The notes under the pieces: model-generated
Told to the model about the DNA's origin: nothing
The model's database searches: none
The model's input: only the letters and a program-made list of their open reading frames with translations
Origin: G963663315 sp963663315
Lineage (GTDB): Bacteria > Pseudomonadota > Gammaproteobacteria > Arenicellales > Poriferihabitantaceae
Assembly (NCBI GenBank): GCA_963663315.1
Contig: OY760176.1
Coordinates: forward strand, 620,001 to 684,000
Length of the DNA stretch: 64,000 nt
Reading direction: 5' to 3'
Made by a program: the position numbers and the translations under genes
Shown here: positions 26,534 through 35,529 of the stretch, in pieces
How the letters are laid out: each line of letters begins with the position of its first letter
Position numbering within the stretch: the first letter of the stretch is position 1

Positions 26534-28993
26534 TCAGCCCCGCATTCTTTCTGCTCTGGGGTCATACATTGCAGACAGACTGGCTCTGGCAGGAACGATA
26601 CGGCCGCCAACATCAATGGCAAACGTCCCGGAGGCGATATAGTCGGTATCCACACCTTCGTCATTGTAGACATATCCCATTCCGACCGCCCCGCCCAGTG
26701 TATGACCGTAGTTGCCTGAGGTTAAATGCCCCACCCGTTCGCCGTCCCGCAGAATCGGCTCGTGGAGATACAGCACTTCTTCCGGATCCTGGAGCAGAAA
26801 TTGCACCATACGTTTTCTTTTCCAGCTTCCTGTCTGTTTTTGCCTGATCATGGCATCGCGGCCAATGAAAGAAATCTCCTTTTCATAATCACAGACAAAT
26901 CCAAGCCCGCATTCCAATGGCGTATCAGTCTCTGCGACATCGTGACCAAAGTGAACGAATTTCTTTTCTATCCGACCACTGTCCAGAGAATGCAGTCCGG
27001 CCATTACAAGGCCGTATTTTTCCCCGGCCTGCCACAGCGTATCGAATCCATGACGTACCATGTCTACCGGAATATACAACTCCCATCCCAATTCCCCTAC
27101 AAAGGAAACCCGGGCCGCTCGCCCGACCGCACAACCTATTTCAACCGGTCTGGTCATCCCGAACGGAAATGACGACGTACTCATGTCGATACCAAGAACA
27201 TCACTGAGCAATGCCCTGCTGTTCGGCCCCATAACGCCCAGCACAGCCAGGCTGCTGGTGACATCGGTGACCGTGCAAAACGCATCATCCGGGATATTCC
27301 GCGCCAGCCAATCCAGGTCCTTATGAGTTACTGCGGCTCCGCTCACCACCAGAAACCTGTTTTCTTCAAGACGGGTTACCGTTAAATCAGCCTCGATGCC
27401 ACCGCGTGCATTGAGCCAGTGGGTGTATACCATCCTGCCGGTCGGGACATCGACGTTTGCGCTGCATATTCTCTGCAATGCGCGACAACTGTCCTTGCCC
27501 TGTATCAGGTACTTTGAAAAACTGCTTTGATCGAAAAGCGCGACATTCTCACGAAATGCCTGATGTTCCGCAGCCGAATAATTGAACCAGTTCTGCTTGC
27601 CGAAACTGTACTCATATTTCGGTTCGATACCTTGCGGGGCAAACCAGTTCGGACGTTCCCACCCGGCCACTTCACCGAAGCAGGCATTGCGTTCAACCAG
27701 TTTTTCATGGATGGGAGAGTGACGCACGTTTCTGGCTGTTTCCATCTGCCTGTAGGGCCAGTGATTGTCGTATAACAACCCGAGGGTTTCGCTGACTCTT
27801 TTCTCAAGATACTGACTGTTTCCCTGAAATGAATACATGCGACGAATATCCACGCTCCACAAATCCACCGGGGCATGACCATAATGCATCCATTCCGACA
27901 GTGCCTTGCCTACGCCGCCGGAACTCTGGATGCCAATCGAATTCAAACCCGCGGCCACGAAAAAATTCCGCACTTCGGGGGCTTCGCCAATATGAAACTG
28001 ATCATCCGGGGTAAATGATTCAGGCCCGCAGAAAAACTTCCGCCAGCCGACTTCCTGTAACATCGGTACACGCGCCATTGCATTTTCCAGCACTGGCATC
28101 ATCTGTTCATCGAAATGGCCGTCAATTTCATCGAAGCTGAAATCCTCGGGGATGCCGTTTTGCCCCCACGGTACTGCGTTCGGTTCAAATTGTCCGACCA
28201 GCAGACTGCCTGCATCCTGTTTGTAGTAAGCACAATTGTCATGGTCTCGCATCACAGGCAGGTCCAGCGGCAAGTGGTCGAGTTTCTCGGTCACCGCATA
28301 ATAATGCTCTGCTGCATGGAGTGGGATGTTCACGCCGGCCATCCTGCCAACCTCCCGGGCCCACATTCCCGCGCAATTGACCACAAATTCCGATTGGATA
28401 TCGCCCTGATTGGTATTCACGCCGCAAACCCGCCCGTTTTCAACCACGATGCCGGTGACTTTTACGCCTTCAAGACACAATACACCCCGATTGCGGGCAC
28501 TCTTTACAAAGGCAGTGGTAACGTCTACCGGACTGGCATAACCATCCTGTGCAACCCAGCTTCCACCCAACAGGTCGCAAGTCTCCAGGTACGGATAAAG
28601 CTCCTTGATTTCCTGCGGCGTAATAATATCCACCTGGGTTACACCAAAGGCGTTATTCATCGACGCCACCCGTTTCAACTCTTCAAATCGCCCTTCGCTG
28701 TGTGCAATGCTGAGCGAGCCTACCTGTTTGAACCCGGTTGACTGCCCGCTTTCCTTTTCTATATCCGCCAGAACCGACATCGAATACTGGGCCAGCTCTG
28801 CGTGGCTTTCATTGGCGCGCATGGTGCCAATCAGTCCAGCGGCATGCCAGGTGGTACCGCAACTGAATTGGCTGCGCTCAAGCAGCACGACGTTGCTCCA
28901 GCCGATTTTCGCTAGATGGTAGGCTACGCTGGAGCCGATGACGCCACCACCTATAATTACCGCGGTTGCGTTTGCTGGAAGTTCCGGGGACAT
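26534..28993 (-). CDS. FAD-dependent dimethylglycine/sarcosine dehydrogenase-like protein with GcvT domain
   Basis: Two-part enzyme of 819 residues. Residues 1-430 are a DAO-type FAD oxidoreductase with GGGVIGSSVAYHLA near the N-terminus and CGTTWHAAGLIG; the His of TWHAAG is the site of covalent flavin attachment in dimethylglycine dehydrogenase. Residues about 430-819 are a GcvT-type folate-binding module (ALFDQSSFSKYLIQG, HWLNARGGIEADLTV, LGWELYIP). Such proteins oxidise N-methyl groups of glycine derivatives and pass the one-carbon unit to tetrahydrofolate. The exact substrate (dimethylglycine, sarcosine or another N-methyl amine) cannot be told. A broken relative of the N-terminal domain lies at 35227-35418. 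Confidence 0.9.
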   Translation of the reverse strand: MSPELPANATAVIIGGGVIGSSVAYHLAKIGWSNVVLLERSQFSCGTTWHAAGLIGTMRANESHAELAQYSMSVLADIEKESGQSTGFKQVGSLSIAHSEGRFEELKRVASMNNAFGVTQVDIITPQEIKELYPYLETCDLLGGSWVAQDGYASPVDVTTAFVKSARNRGVLCLEGVKVTGIVVENGRVCGVNTNQGDIQSEFVVNCAGMWAREVGRMAGVNIPLHAAEHYYAVTEKLDHLPLDLPVMRDHDNCAYYKQDAGSLLVGQFEPNAVPWGQNGIPEDFSFDEIDGHFDEQMMPVLENAMARVPMLQEVGWRKFFCGPESFTPDDQFHIGEAPEVRNFFVAAGLNSIGIQSSGGVGKALSEWMHYGHAPVDLWSVDIRRMYSFQGNSQYLEKRVSETLGLLYDNHWPYRQMETARNVRHSPIHEKLVERNACFGEVAGWERPNWFAPQGIEPKYEYSFGKQNWFNYSAAEHQAFRENVALFDQSSFSKYLIQGKDSCRALQRICSANVDVPTGRMVYTHWLNARGGIEADLTVTRLEENRFLVVSGAAVTHKDLDWLARNIPDDAFCTVTDVTSSLAVLGVMGPNSRALLSDVLGIDMSTSSFPFGMTRPVEIGCAVGRAARVSFVGELGWELYIPVDMVRHGFDTLWQAGEKYGLVMAGLHSLDSGRIEKKFVHFGHDVAETDTPLECGLGFVCDYEKEISFIGRDAMIRQKQTGSWKRKRMVQFLLQDPEEVLYLHEPILRDGERVGHLTSGNYGHTLGGAVGMGYVYNDEGVDTDYIASGTFAIDVGGRIVPARASLSAMYDPRAERMRG

Positions 28994-29106
28994 GTTTGGT
29001 TCTCTCTTGAGTTAAAAAAATGATATCTCAGACAAGGTGACTACCTGAGAAGTAATTCAAGAAGCAAATTAACAGACAATTCGGGTGGATTGATCTGATG
29101 TTGCTG

Positions 29107-31299
29107 TCAGTTCCGTTTTTTGACGCTCTTGGTTCGCACTGATTTCTTGTTACGCTTGGATTTCAGCCGGGTCTGGGCGTATTCGATCAACTGATGCTGG
29201 CAACCAATGGCCTCGGGCGACTTGCAGACTCGCTTTATATAGGCGCCATCAGGTTGCATTTCCCAGGAATCAACATCGTCGTCGAGCAACGTGTCGAGAA
29301 TCAGACGAAGCTCATTCTGCAACGATTTCCTGTTGATCGGGGTTACCACTTCAACCCGGCTTTCAAGGTTTCTTTTCATCAAATCGGCAGAGCCGATCAG
29401 ATACTCTTCCGCCCCATTGTTCCAGAAATAAAACACCCGGCTGTGTTCGAGGAACCGACCGACTATGCTGATCACGGTAACATTTTCCGACAGTCCTTTA
29501 ATCCCTGGGCGTAACCGGCAGGTATCCCTGATAATCAGATCAACTTTTACCCCCGCGACTGAGGCACGGTACAGGGCTTCCACAATGTCCTTGTCCTCAA
29601 GGGCATTCGACTTGATCTGAATCAGCCCCTTGCCGCCTTCGGTAGCATGGGTGATTTCCCGGTTGATCTTGTCGATCAGCTCTCGCTTCAACTGTTTCGG
29701 GGAAACCATGATCTGTTTGAAAATTCGTTTTCTGGAATGGCCTGTAGTCAGGTAGTTGAACAACTCGGTGACGTCGTTGCCGATTTGGTGGTCGCAGGTC
29801 AATAACCCCAGATCGGTATATTGTCTGGCCGTTCCTCCGTGATAATTACCGGTGCCGATATGAACATAGCGTCTGAGCCTGTCGGAATCCTGGCGCACGA
29901 CCATCAATACCTTGCAATGGGTTTTCAGGCCAATGACGCCATAGGTGACATGGATGCCGGCGCGCTCCATGTGTTCTGCCCATTTGATATTGGCGGCCTC
30001 ATCAAATTTTGCCTTTAACTCAACCACTACCGCAACCTGTTTTCGGTTATTCGCGGCCTGAATCAGTAAATCGGCAATGCGGGTTTCTTCGTCTGTACGA
30101 TATAATGACATCTTGATCGCGCGAACCTGTTCGTCATTGGCCGCTTCCTTCAGGAACCTGACGACAGAGGTATTGAAAGATTCATAAGGATGTTGCAGCA
30201 GTATCGAATGGGCTTCGCGGATGGAATTGAAAATACTGCGCTGCCCGTCCTGCAGTCTGTGGTGATTGATCGGCAGATGGGTGGGGTAGTGAAGCTCTGG
30301 TCGTGGCAGTGATACCAGTTCGAACAGATCCTTCTGGGCGAGCAGGCTTCCAGATTCGAATACGTCCATTTCCACACTCAGACCAAGTTGCTCCGCAAGC
30401 ATTTTCTTTCTGTCATCGCTCATGCCCTTGTTGACCGCAACCCGAACGATCGGTGCAATTCGCCGATCACGCAACTCCGATTCAATCATTGCGAGCAAGT
30501 CACTGACTCCGGATTCCTGCCTTTCTGCCGCCGCGTTCCTGGAAATATAAAAATAGTCAAATTCAAAATCCTGTTCGCCGGGGAAAAGCAGGTCCAGATT
30601 GTGAGCAATGATCTGTTCCAGCGGAACAAAATCACTGGTATCCGGAATCTGGACAAAGCGCGGCACGTCAGTGCCCACCGGGACCTTCACTCTGGCCACG
30701 AACGAATCTTCATCGTTGATGGATGGCAGGGTCACCAGTATGTTCAAAGATAAATTGGAAATGAAGGGAAAAGGGTGGGCCGGATCGAAAATCTGGGGTG
30801 TGACCAGTGGGAAAATATTTTCGAAGTAGTGATGCCGCAGGGTGTCCTGCTGATCCTGATCAAGATCATCGTATTCCAGGATTCTGATGTCGTTTGAATC
30901 CAGTTCAGCCAGAAGTTCAGGGAGTGCACTGTCATTGATCTCTTCGAGTTCCTTTACCAGTTTCCTGCACTGCGTCAGTTGTTGTTCCGGGGAGTGCCCG
31001 TCAACCGTCAATTCGACAACGCCGGCCAGTTGCTGAAGCTTTAAACCGCCAATGCGTTTCATGAAAAATTCATCGATGTTCGAGGCAAAGATCGCGAAGA
31101 ACTTGAGGCGTTCAAGCAGGGGGTTTTCGGCGTCCATCGCTTCGCACAGTACCCGGCGATTGAATTGAAGCCAGGTGACCTCCCGGTTCAGGTAAAGATC
31201 AGGGGCGGTCAGGTCATCGACAAGCATATCCACAGCAACCGGATTGTCATTTGACATCAGGGGAGCCGGAGTTTTGTCAGGTTCTGTATTTAGTGACAT
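29107..31299 (-). CDS. ppk1: polyphosphate kinase 1
   Basis: Makes long inorganic polyphosphate from ATP (730 residues, full length). The N-terminal domain starts with LYLNREVTWLQFNRRVLCEA. The phosphorylated-histidine motif is RRYVHIGTGNYHGGTARQYT; the second catalytic His is in LEHSRVFYFWN. TYGVIGLKTHCKVLMVVRQ and LIGSADLMKRNLESRVEV are also diagnostic. The C-terminus is basic (KRNKKSVRTKSVKKRN). It is divergent from the CNNM pair. The matching degradative enzyme, Ppx, is encoded 20 kb away at 51845, and the Pst/PhoU system lies at 59-64 kb. Confidence 0.97.
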   Translation of the reverse strand: MSLNTEPDKTPAPLMSNDNPVAVDMLVDDLTAPDLYLNREVTWLQFNRRVLCEAMDAENPLLERLKFFAIFASNIDEFFMKRIGGLKLQQLAGVVELTVDGHSPEQQLTQCRKLVKELEEINDSALPELLAELDSNDIRILEYDDLDQDQQDTLRHHYFENIFPLVTPQIFDPAHPFPFISNLSLNILVTLPSINDEDSFVARVKVPVGTDVPRFVQIPDTSDFVPLEQIIAHNLDLLFPGEQDFEFDYFYISRNAAAERQESGVSDLLAMIESELRDRRIAPIVRVAVNKGMSDDRKKMLAEQLGLSVEMDVFESGSLLAQKDLFELVSLPRPELHYPTHLPINHHRLQDGQRSIFNSIREAHSILLQHPYESFNTSVVRFLKEAANDEQVRAIKMSLYRTDEETRIADLLIQAANNRKQVAVVVELKAKFDEAANIKWAEHMERAGIHVTYGVIGLKTHCKVLMVVRQDSDRLRRYVHIGTGNYHGGTARQYTDLGLLTCDHQIGNDVTELFNYLTTGHSRKRIFKQIMVSPKQLKRELIDKINREITHATEGGKGLIQIKSNALEDKDIVEALYRASVAGVKVDLIIRDTCRLRPGIKGLSENVTVISIVGRFLEHSRVFYFWNNGAEEYLIGSADLMKRNLESRVEVVTPINRKSLQNELRLILDTLLDDDVDSWEMQPDGAYIKRVCKSPEAIGCQHQLIEYAQTRLKSKRNKKSVRTKSVKKRN

Positions 31300-31330
31300 T
31301 TGTCATGCCGTGGAAAAAATCATCGCATGG

Positions 31331-31336
31331 ATTATA
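31331..31336 (-). promoter_or_regulatory. possible -10 box of ppk1
   Basis: The minus strand reads TATAAT here, 31 bases before the ppk1 start. A good -35 hexamer is not evident, so this is a weak call. Confidence 0.3.
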
Positions 31337-31453
31337 CAATTTTTTATTGAAAACAAAGTCATAATGAGCCATATTAGCACCAATTCAATCTTGAGGAAGC
31401 ATGCTTTTACATGTCCGAGCACCCCCCCAGTCTGTTATTAACCGAAAATTTTG

Positions 31454-32965
31454 ATGGAACAGTTTCTGCACACCATGAATCAGCATTGGCTGCCTGTGGT
31501 CGAATACTTCGCATTCGACTTAGGTCTGCTTGCACAGCCGGACATGATCGTCCGACTCGGGGTGCAGCTTTGCCTGCTGGTTTGCTCGGCATTTTTCTCC
31601 AGTTCTGAAATCGCGTTATTCTCTCTTTCCCGGCTCGATCTACAGCAACTTCGCCGGGAACAGAACCCTCAATCAAAAACCATTCATGAGTTGCTTGATC
31701 AGCCACGCAGGCTGATTATTTCCATCCTCAGCGGTAACGAACTCGTCAACATCGCTGCCACCGCCAATATGGCATTCATACTGTTCACTCTTTATGATGC
31801 CGACAAGGTCGTGGCCATCAATCTGCTGGTCATGGTGCCGTTGATGCTGATGTTCGGTGAAGTTACCCCGAAAACCATCGCGGTCGGCAATCCGATCCGT
31901 TACAGCACCCGCATTGTTGCGCAACCGCTGGCATTGTGGATCAAGGTCATCGCGCCGGTTCGCTGGGCAATCAGGGGCATTGCCGACAGAATCACGACTT
32001 TGCTGGTCGGAGAAATCAAGACGGCTGGCAACATCTTGCAGGTTGATGAATTCCTGACCCTGATTGAGCAGGTCTCCGAAGAAGGTACACTCGATGCCAC
32101 CGAGCGTGCCCTGATCTACAATTTGCTTGAGGCCAGTGAAACGGAGATCGTTGAGGTAATGACACCCAGAACGCAGATGGCGTTCCTGAATGTCGAGATG
32201 AGTGTGCCGGAAATGGTGGAGAAATTCATTGCCTATCGTCACCCCCGGGTGCCGGTATTCAAGACCCACAGGGATAATCTGGTCGGCTTTGTTCACGCCG
32301 AAGACATTTTGCGCATGGTGCTGGATGATGAAGATCTGGCGGCGCTCAAGCCTGAAGACATCATGCATCCCCCCGTAGTCGTGCCGTTGACCAAAAAAGT
32401 CGATGAAATGTTTGATTTCTTTCAGTTGAATCAAGTTCGGGCGGCGGCATGTCTGAACGAATTCGGCGGTGTCGAAGGTTTCATCACCATGCGGGGAGTA
32501 TTGAACTTCATTTTTGGTGATGTCAGCGGAGGCTCGAAAGCCACTGCGGGACTGTATGCGGAAAAAGACTACAACATTTACGAAGTCCCTGGAGACATGA
32601 AGCTCAATGATTTCAACAACCTGACCAATTTTGGCATTGAAGACCCCCGAATGACCACGGTTGGGGGTTATGCCTTCCGCCTGCTGGACCGACTGCCCCG
32701 GGAAGGAGACCGTGTTGAAAGTGAAGACATCCTGATCCAGATCATTGAAATGGATGATCACCGCATTTCCAGGGTGCGCGTTGCCAAGGGCATGGATGAA
32801 GGGGAATTTATCGATTCGGAAGATATGATCCAGACAGAAGAAAAATCCGGCAACGAAGCAGGAGTCGGGGACAGAGGCGAGCCGGATGAAATGCCGGAAG
32901 ATGTCGATGAAACAGTCGCAATCAGATCCGAAGAGGAGTCGGATCTCGTGGAGAAGAAATCATGA
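31454..32965 (+). CDS. CNNM/CBS/CorC-family protein (hemolysin C-like), copy 1
   Basis: Protein of 503 residues in the HlyC/CorC family. Order: CNNM (DUF21) membrane domain with about four helices (about 25-200; FFSSSEIALFSLSRLDL), a pair of CBS domains (about 225-345; VMTPRTQMAFLNVE and VGFVHAEDILRMV), a CorC/HlyC domain (about 370-445), and an acidic C-terminal tail of about 60 residues rich in Glu and Asp. Family members are Mg2+/Co2+ efflux or resistance proteins. ATG 31454 is used; an in-frame TTG precedes it. It overlaps the next paralogue by four bases. Confidence 0.9.
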   Translation: MEQFLHTMNQHWLPVVEYFAFDLGLLAQPDMIVRLGVQLCLLVCSAFFSSSEIALFSLSRLDLQQLRREQNPQSKTIHELLDQPRRLIISILSGNELVNIAATANMAFILFTLYDADKVVAINLLVMVPLMLMFGEVTPKTIAVGNPIRYSTRIVAQPLALWIKVIAPVRWAIRGIADRITTLLVGEIKTAGNILQVDEFLTLIEQVSEEGTLDATERALIYNLLEASETEIVEVMTPRTQMAFLNVEMSVPEMVEKFIAYRHPRVPVFKTHRDNLVGFVHAEDILRMVLDDEDLAALKPEDIMHPPVVVPLTKKVDEMFDFFQLNQVRAAACLNEFGGVEGFITMRGVLNFIFGDVSGGSKATAGLYAEKDYNIYEVPGDMKLNDFNNLTNFGIEDPRMTTVGGYAFRLLDRLPREGDRVESEDILIQIIEMDDHRISRVRVAKGMDEGEFIDSEDMIQTEEKSGNEAGVGDRGEPDEMPEDVDETVAIRSEEESDLVEKKS

Positions 32966-34221
32966 CCGGGGTTGCATTGATACTCGTCATCATCGTCCTG
33001 TTGCTGCTCAAGGGATTTTTCTCCGGGTCTGAAATTGCATTGGTCAATTCGGACAAGGTGAAACTGACGGCAAAGGCCAATCAGGGTAACCGGGGCGCGA
33101 TAGAGGTGCTCAAGCTGTTCAAAACCCCCGATGTGATGCTGGGTACGACCCTGGTCGGTACCAATGTGGCGACAGTGGCGCTCACCTCATTGGGAACCAT
33201 GTTGTTCATCGACGCGTTTGGCAGCAGGGGTGACTTTTATGCCTTTCTGGTTCTTACGCCGGTGCTTTTGATTCTGGGCGAAATTGTTCCAAAAAGCATC
33301 TTCCAGCAAAAATCTGATGAGATCGTACCGATTGCGATCTTCCCGATAAAGATTTTTTCCCTTGTCTTTTATCCGGTGATCTTCATTTTCGCGCGCATTG
33401 CCAGGCTGATCGCCAGACTGCTGGGCGGCGGCAAGGTCGAACAGAATCTGTTCATGACCCGTGAACAGATTCGCCTGGTGGTCGATATGACCGAGAGAAC
33501 CTCGTCCATAGATGCGTTTGACCGGGGCAGGATCCGACGGGTAATCCGATTTGGAGATACCACTGTGGGTGAGGCGATGATCCCGATTTCTGAGGTAACA
33601 GCGATCAGCAATACGCGGAATATTCTGCGTGCAATAGCCACCGTCAGGCGAAACGGGTATAACCGGTTGCCTGTCTACAAAGGCAATACCAGCGATATTA
33701 TCGGCATCGCAACCCTGACCACCTGGGATTTGATGGATTCAACCATTACCGAAAAATCCCTGGATGATTTTATCAGTCCTGCACAGTATGTTCTGCAATT
33801 TCAAACGATTGATCAGTTGTTGCCTATCCTGCGGCAACGCGACGATCACATGGCGGTTGTCGTGGATGAATTCGGGTCTGCAATCGGCATCATTACCATG
33901 GAGGATATTGTCGAAGAGGTGGTCGGGGATATTGATGTCGGTTATGACTTTGAAGAATATCTGCCCCGTCGAAAACGCATTTTCCAGGAACTGCAGGAAA
34001 ATCAGTATCGGGTTGATTCAAGACTGTCGGTGTCCGAGGTCAATGAATTACTGGAAATAAATCTGAATACCAGGGTGGCACATACTATTGGTGGTCTGGT
34101 CATGTCCCAGTTGGGACATATCCCTGAACAGGGTGAATATCTGATAGAGCAGGGATACAGGTTCGCCGTGGAAGAGCGCACTGAAAAGGCGATTGTCAGT
34201 TTGAAAATAGATCGGTTGTAG
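32962..34221 (+). CDS. CNNM/CBS/CorC-family protein (hemolysin C-like), copy 2
   Basis: Second member of the family, 419 residues: CNNM membrane domain (FFSGSEIALVNSDKVKLTA; LGEIVPKSIFQQK), two CBS domains (VGEAMIPISEV; DDHMAVVVDEFGSAIGIIT) and a C-terminal CorC/HlyC domain (about 340-415). It lacks the acidic tail of copy 1. Tandem, coupled genes (ATGA) suggest the two form a hetero-oligomer, or handle divalent cations together; this is inference. The next gene, ampD, starts 18 bases later. Confidence 0.9.
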   Translation: MTGVALILVIIVLLLLKGFFSGSEIALVNSDKVKLTAKANQGNRGAIEVLKLFKTPDVMLGTTLVGTNVATVALTSLGTMLFIDAFGSRGDFYAFLVLTPVLLILGEIVPKSIFQQKSDEIVPIAIFPIKIFSLVFYPVIFIFARIARLIARLLGGGKVEQNLFMTREQIRLVVDMTERTSSIDAFDRGRIRRVIRFGDTTVGEAMIPISEVTAISNTRNILRAIATVRRNGYNRLPVYKGNTSDIIGIATLTTWDLMDSTITEKSLDDFISPAQYVLQFQTIDQLLPILRQRDDHMAVVVDEFGSAIGIITMEDIVEEVVGDIDVGYDFEEYLPRRKRIFQELQENQYRVDSRLSVSEVNELLEINLNTRVAHTIGGLVMSQLGHIPEQGEYLIEQGYRFAVEERTEKAIVSLKIDRL

Positions 34222-34239
34222 TCATACGGCAGGAACAGC

Positions 34240-34815
34240 ATGACCACTGGTAAACCCCTTTCTCCCCTCGTGCATTGTTCCGATTCAGGAATAGTACAGG
34301 AAACCTGCTTCATTCCTTCACCCAATTTTGATGATCGCCCTGATCCCTTCGACGTCTCCGTTCTGGTCATTCATGCGATCAGCCTGCCGCCTGACTGTTA
34401 TCACAATCATTACGTCGAGGATCTGTTCACCAACTGTCTCGACCCGCAGGCACATCCTTATTTCGAAAATATCGCAGGTCTGGCGCTCTCAGCTCATTTC
34501 TATATCAAGCGAAAGGGTCAACTGATTCAGTTTGTGCCCACCCATCAGCGTGCATGGCATGCGGGTGAATCCGTGTTCAAGGGACGGTCCAGGGTCAATG
34601 ATTTTTCGATAGGGATCGAGCTTGCGGGCAGCGATAATGAAGATTTCGAATCGGCTCAATACCTCAATCTCGCCCGGCTTACCCGCTGCCTGATGTCGGC
34701 TTATCCGAAAATCACCCTCGACAATATCGCCGGACATAACGACATCGCTCCGGGCCGCAAGACCGACCCGGGACCGTACTTTGAATGGAACCGGTACCGG
34801 GAACTGCTGATTTGA
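34240..34815 (+). CDS. ampD: 1,6-anhydro-N-acetylmuramyl-L-alanine amidase AmpD
   Basis: Cytoplasmic zinc amidase of 191 residues that removes the peptide from anhydro-muropeptides during cell-wall recycling. Zinc ligands are the His in VLVIHAISLP, the His in GHNDIAPGRKTDPGPYF and the Asp of that motif; the Lys before TDPGP is the catalytic partner. SAHFYIKRKGQLIQFVP and RAWHAGES are also typical. No signal peptide is present, matching AmpD rather than AmiD. It is cotranscribed with the two CNNM genes by spacing. Confidence 0.95.
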   Translation: MTTGKPLSPLVHCSDSGIVQETCFIPSPNFDDRPDPFDVSVLVIHAISLPPDCYHNHYVEDLFTNCLDPQAHPYFENIAGLALSAHFYIKRKGQLIQFVPTHQRAWHAGESVFKGRSRVNDFSIGIELAGSDNEDFESAQYLNLARLTRCLMSAYPKITLDNIAGHNDIAPGRKTDPGPYFEWNRYRELLI

Positions 34816-34824
34816 TCAAATCAC

Positions 34825-34853
34825 TTGACTAATATGGCATCCTGTTTTTAAAT
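34825..34853 (+). promoter_or_regulatory. promoter of tRNA-Phe
   Basis: TTGACT (34825-34830), a 17-base spacer and TTAAAT (34848-34853) stand 24 bases before the tRNA. The -10 is followed by GCGC, a GC-rich discriminator usual for stable-RNA promoters. Confidence 0.55.
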
Positions 34854-34877
34854 GCGCAACCTTCCACAAAAGCTCAT

Positions 34878-34953
34878 GGCCAGGTAGCTCAGTCGGTAGA
34901 GCAGGGGACTGAAAATCCTCGTGTCGGTGGTTCGATTCCGCCCCTGGCCACCA
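34878..34953 (+). tRNA. tRNA-Phe (GAA)
   Basis: A 76-base cloverleaf with encoded CCA. Acceptor GGCCAGG pairs with CCTGGCC; the D-arm is GCTC...GAGC; the anticodon loop CTGAAAA gives anticodon GAA; the T-loop is TTCGATT in a GGTGG/CCGCC stem. The sequence closely follows E. coli tRNA-Phe in the D and anticodon arms. The block after it shows signs of insertion, and tRNA genes are common integration targets. Confidence 0.98.
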
Positions 34954-35085
34954 TATCTATCAATAAGAAACGTGTTTGACGTTTGCAATCCCTGTGTGGT
35001 GAACGTCAGGCGAACTGGCAATCTCGCACACACGCCCTCGTCACTAGACGACACTTTTTATTATCTTATTGATATATAAATAAAA

Positions 35086-35107
35086 AAAGCCGTCCTAGGA
35101 CGGCTTT
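35086..35107 (-). terminator. perfect inverted repeat, rho-independent terminator
   Basis: A perfect 22-base palindrome with core GCCGTCCTAGGACGGC. On the minus strand it is followed by seven T, a strong terminator; on the plus strand only by three T. It lies 133 bases after tRNA-Phe, so it may also end that transcript, but the better orientation is leftward. Confidence 0.75.
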
Positions 35108-35118
35108 AAATATAGAAT

Positions 35119-35134
35119 TGGTAGCGGAGGCAGG
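35119..35134 (-). other. possible relic of a tRNA 3' end
   Basis: The minus strand reads CCTGCCTCCGCTACCA, in form a T-stem half, a 7-base acceptor half, a discriminator A and CCA, directly before the leftward terminator. The rest of a cloverleaf is absent. It may be an attachment-site remnant. The stretch from here to 35226 shows no other gene. Confidence 0.25.
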
Positions 35135-35226
35135 TTCACGATCAGGTTAGCGGCAATCCTGTATCGCTAAACCGACACGGTCCCGGTCCTAACCATGGGG
35201 TACACTTCAACTGGGGAGAAAGTCTA

Positions 35227-35418
35227 ATGCCACAACATGCACGAGTCGTTGTAATCGGTGGCGGTATAGTTGGCTGTAGTGTTTTATATGGGTTGTCAAA
35301 ACTGGGTTGGACTGATGTGGTATTGGTAGAAAAGCGAAACCTAACGTCGGGATCGACCTGGCATGCAGCTGGTAATGTGACGTATTTTGGTCACTATTCA
35401 AGCATTACCCGGCTATGA
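35227..35418 (+). pseudogene. N-terminal fragment of an FAD-dependent oxidoreductase
   Basis: Sixty-three residues with an intact FAD dinucleotide fold start, VVVIGGGIVGCSVLYGLSKL, then SGSTWHAAGNVTYFGHYSSI, which is the dimethylglycine/sarcosine dehydrogenase type. The frame then stops and no continuation is found before hutU on the other strand; 35419-35529 holds no recognisable remainder. A GGGGAG ribosome-binding site precedes the ATG. The complete proteins are about 800 residues, so this is a truncated gene. It marks the left edge of the GC-rich hut block, which suggests it was cut by that insertion. Confidence 0.8.
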
Positions 35419-35529
35419 GGGTGTAAAATAAATTGTGTAACCGCTCATGTACCACCAGCGTCGAGCCCGTAAACTTCTACCTGCAAGCCGGCAAATCCGG
35501 GGTTTTCATTCCCTCGTGCAGTATACGGC

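Noticed and set aside
31673..32761. Minus-strand open frame of 362 codons opposite the first CNNM gene
   Set aside because: The forward frame is a clear CNNM/CBS protein; the antisense translation looks random and rich in His, Gln and Asp.
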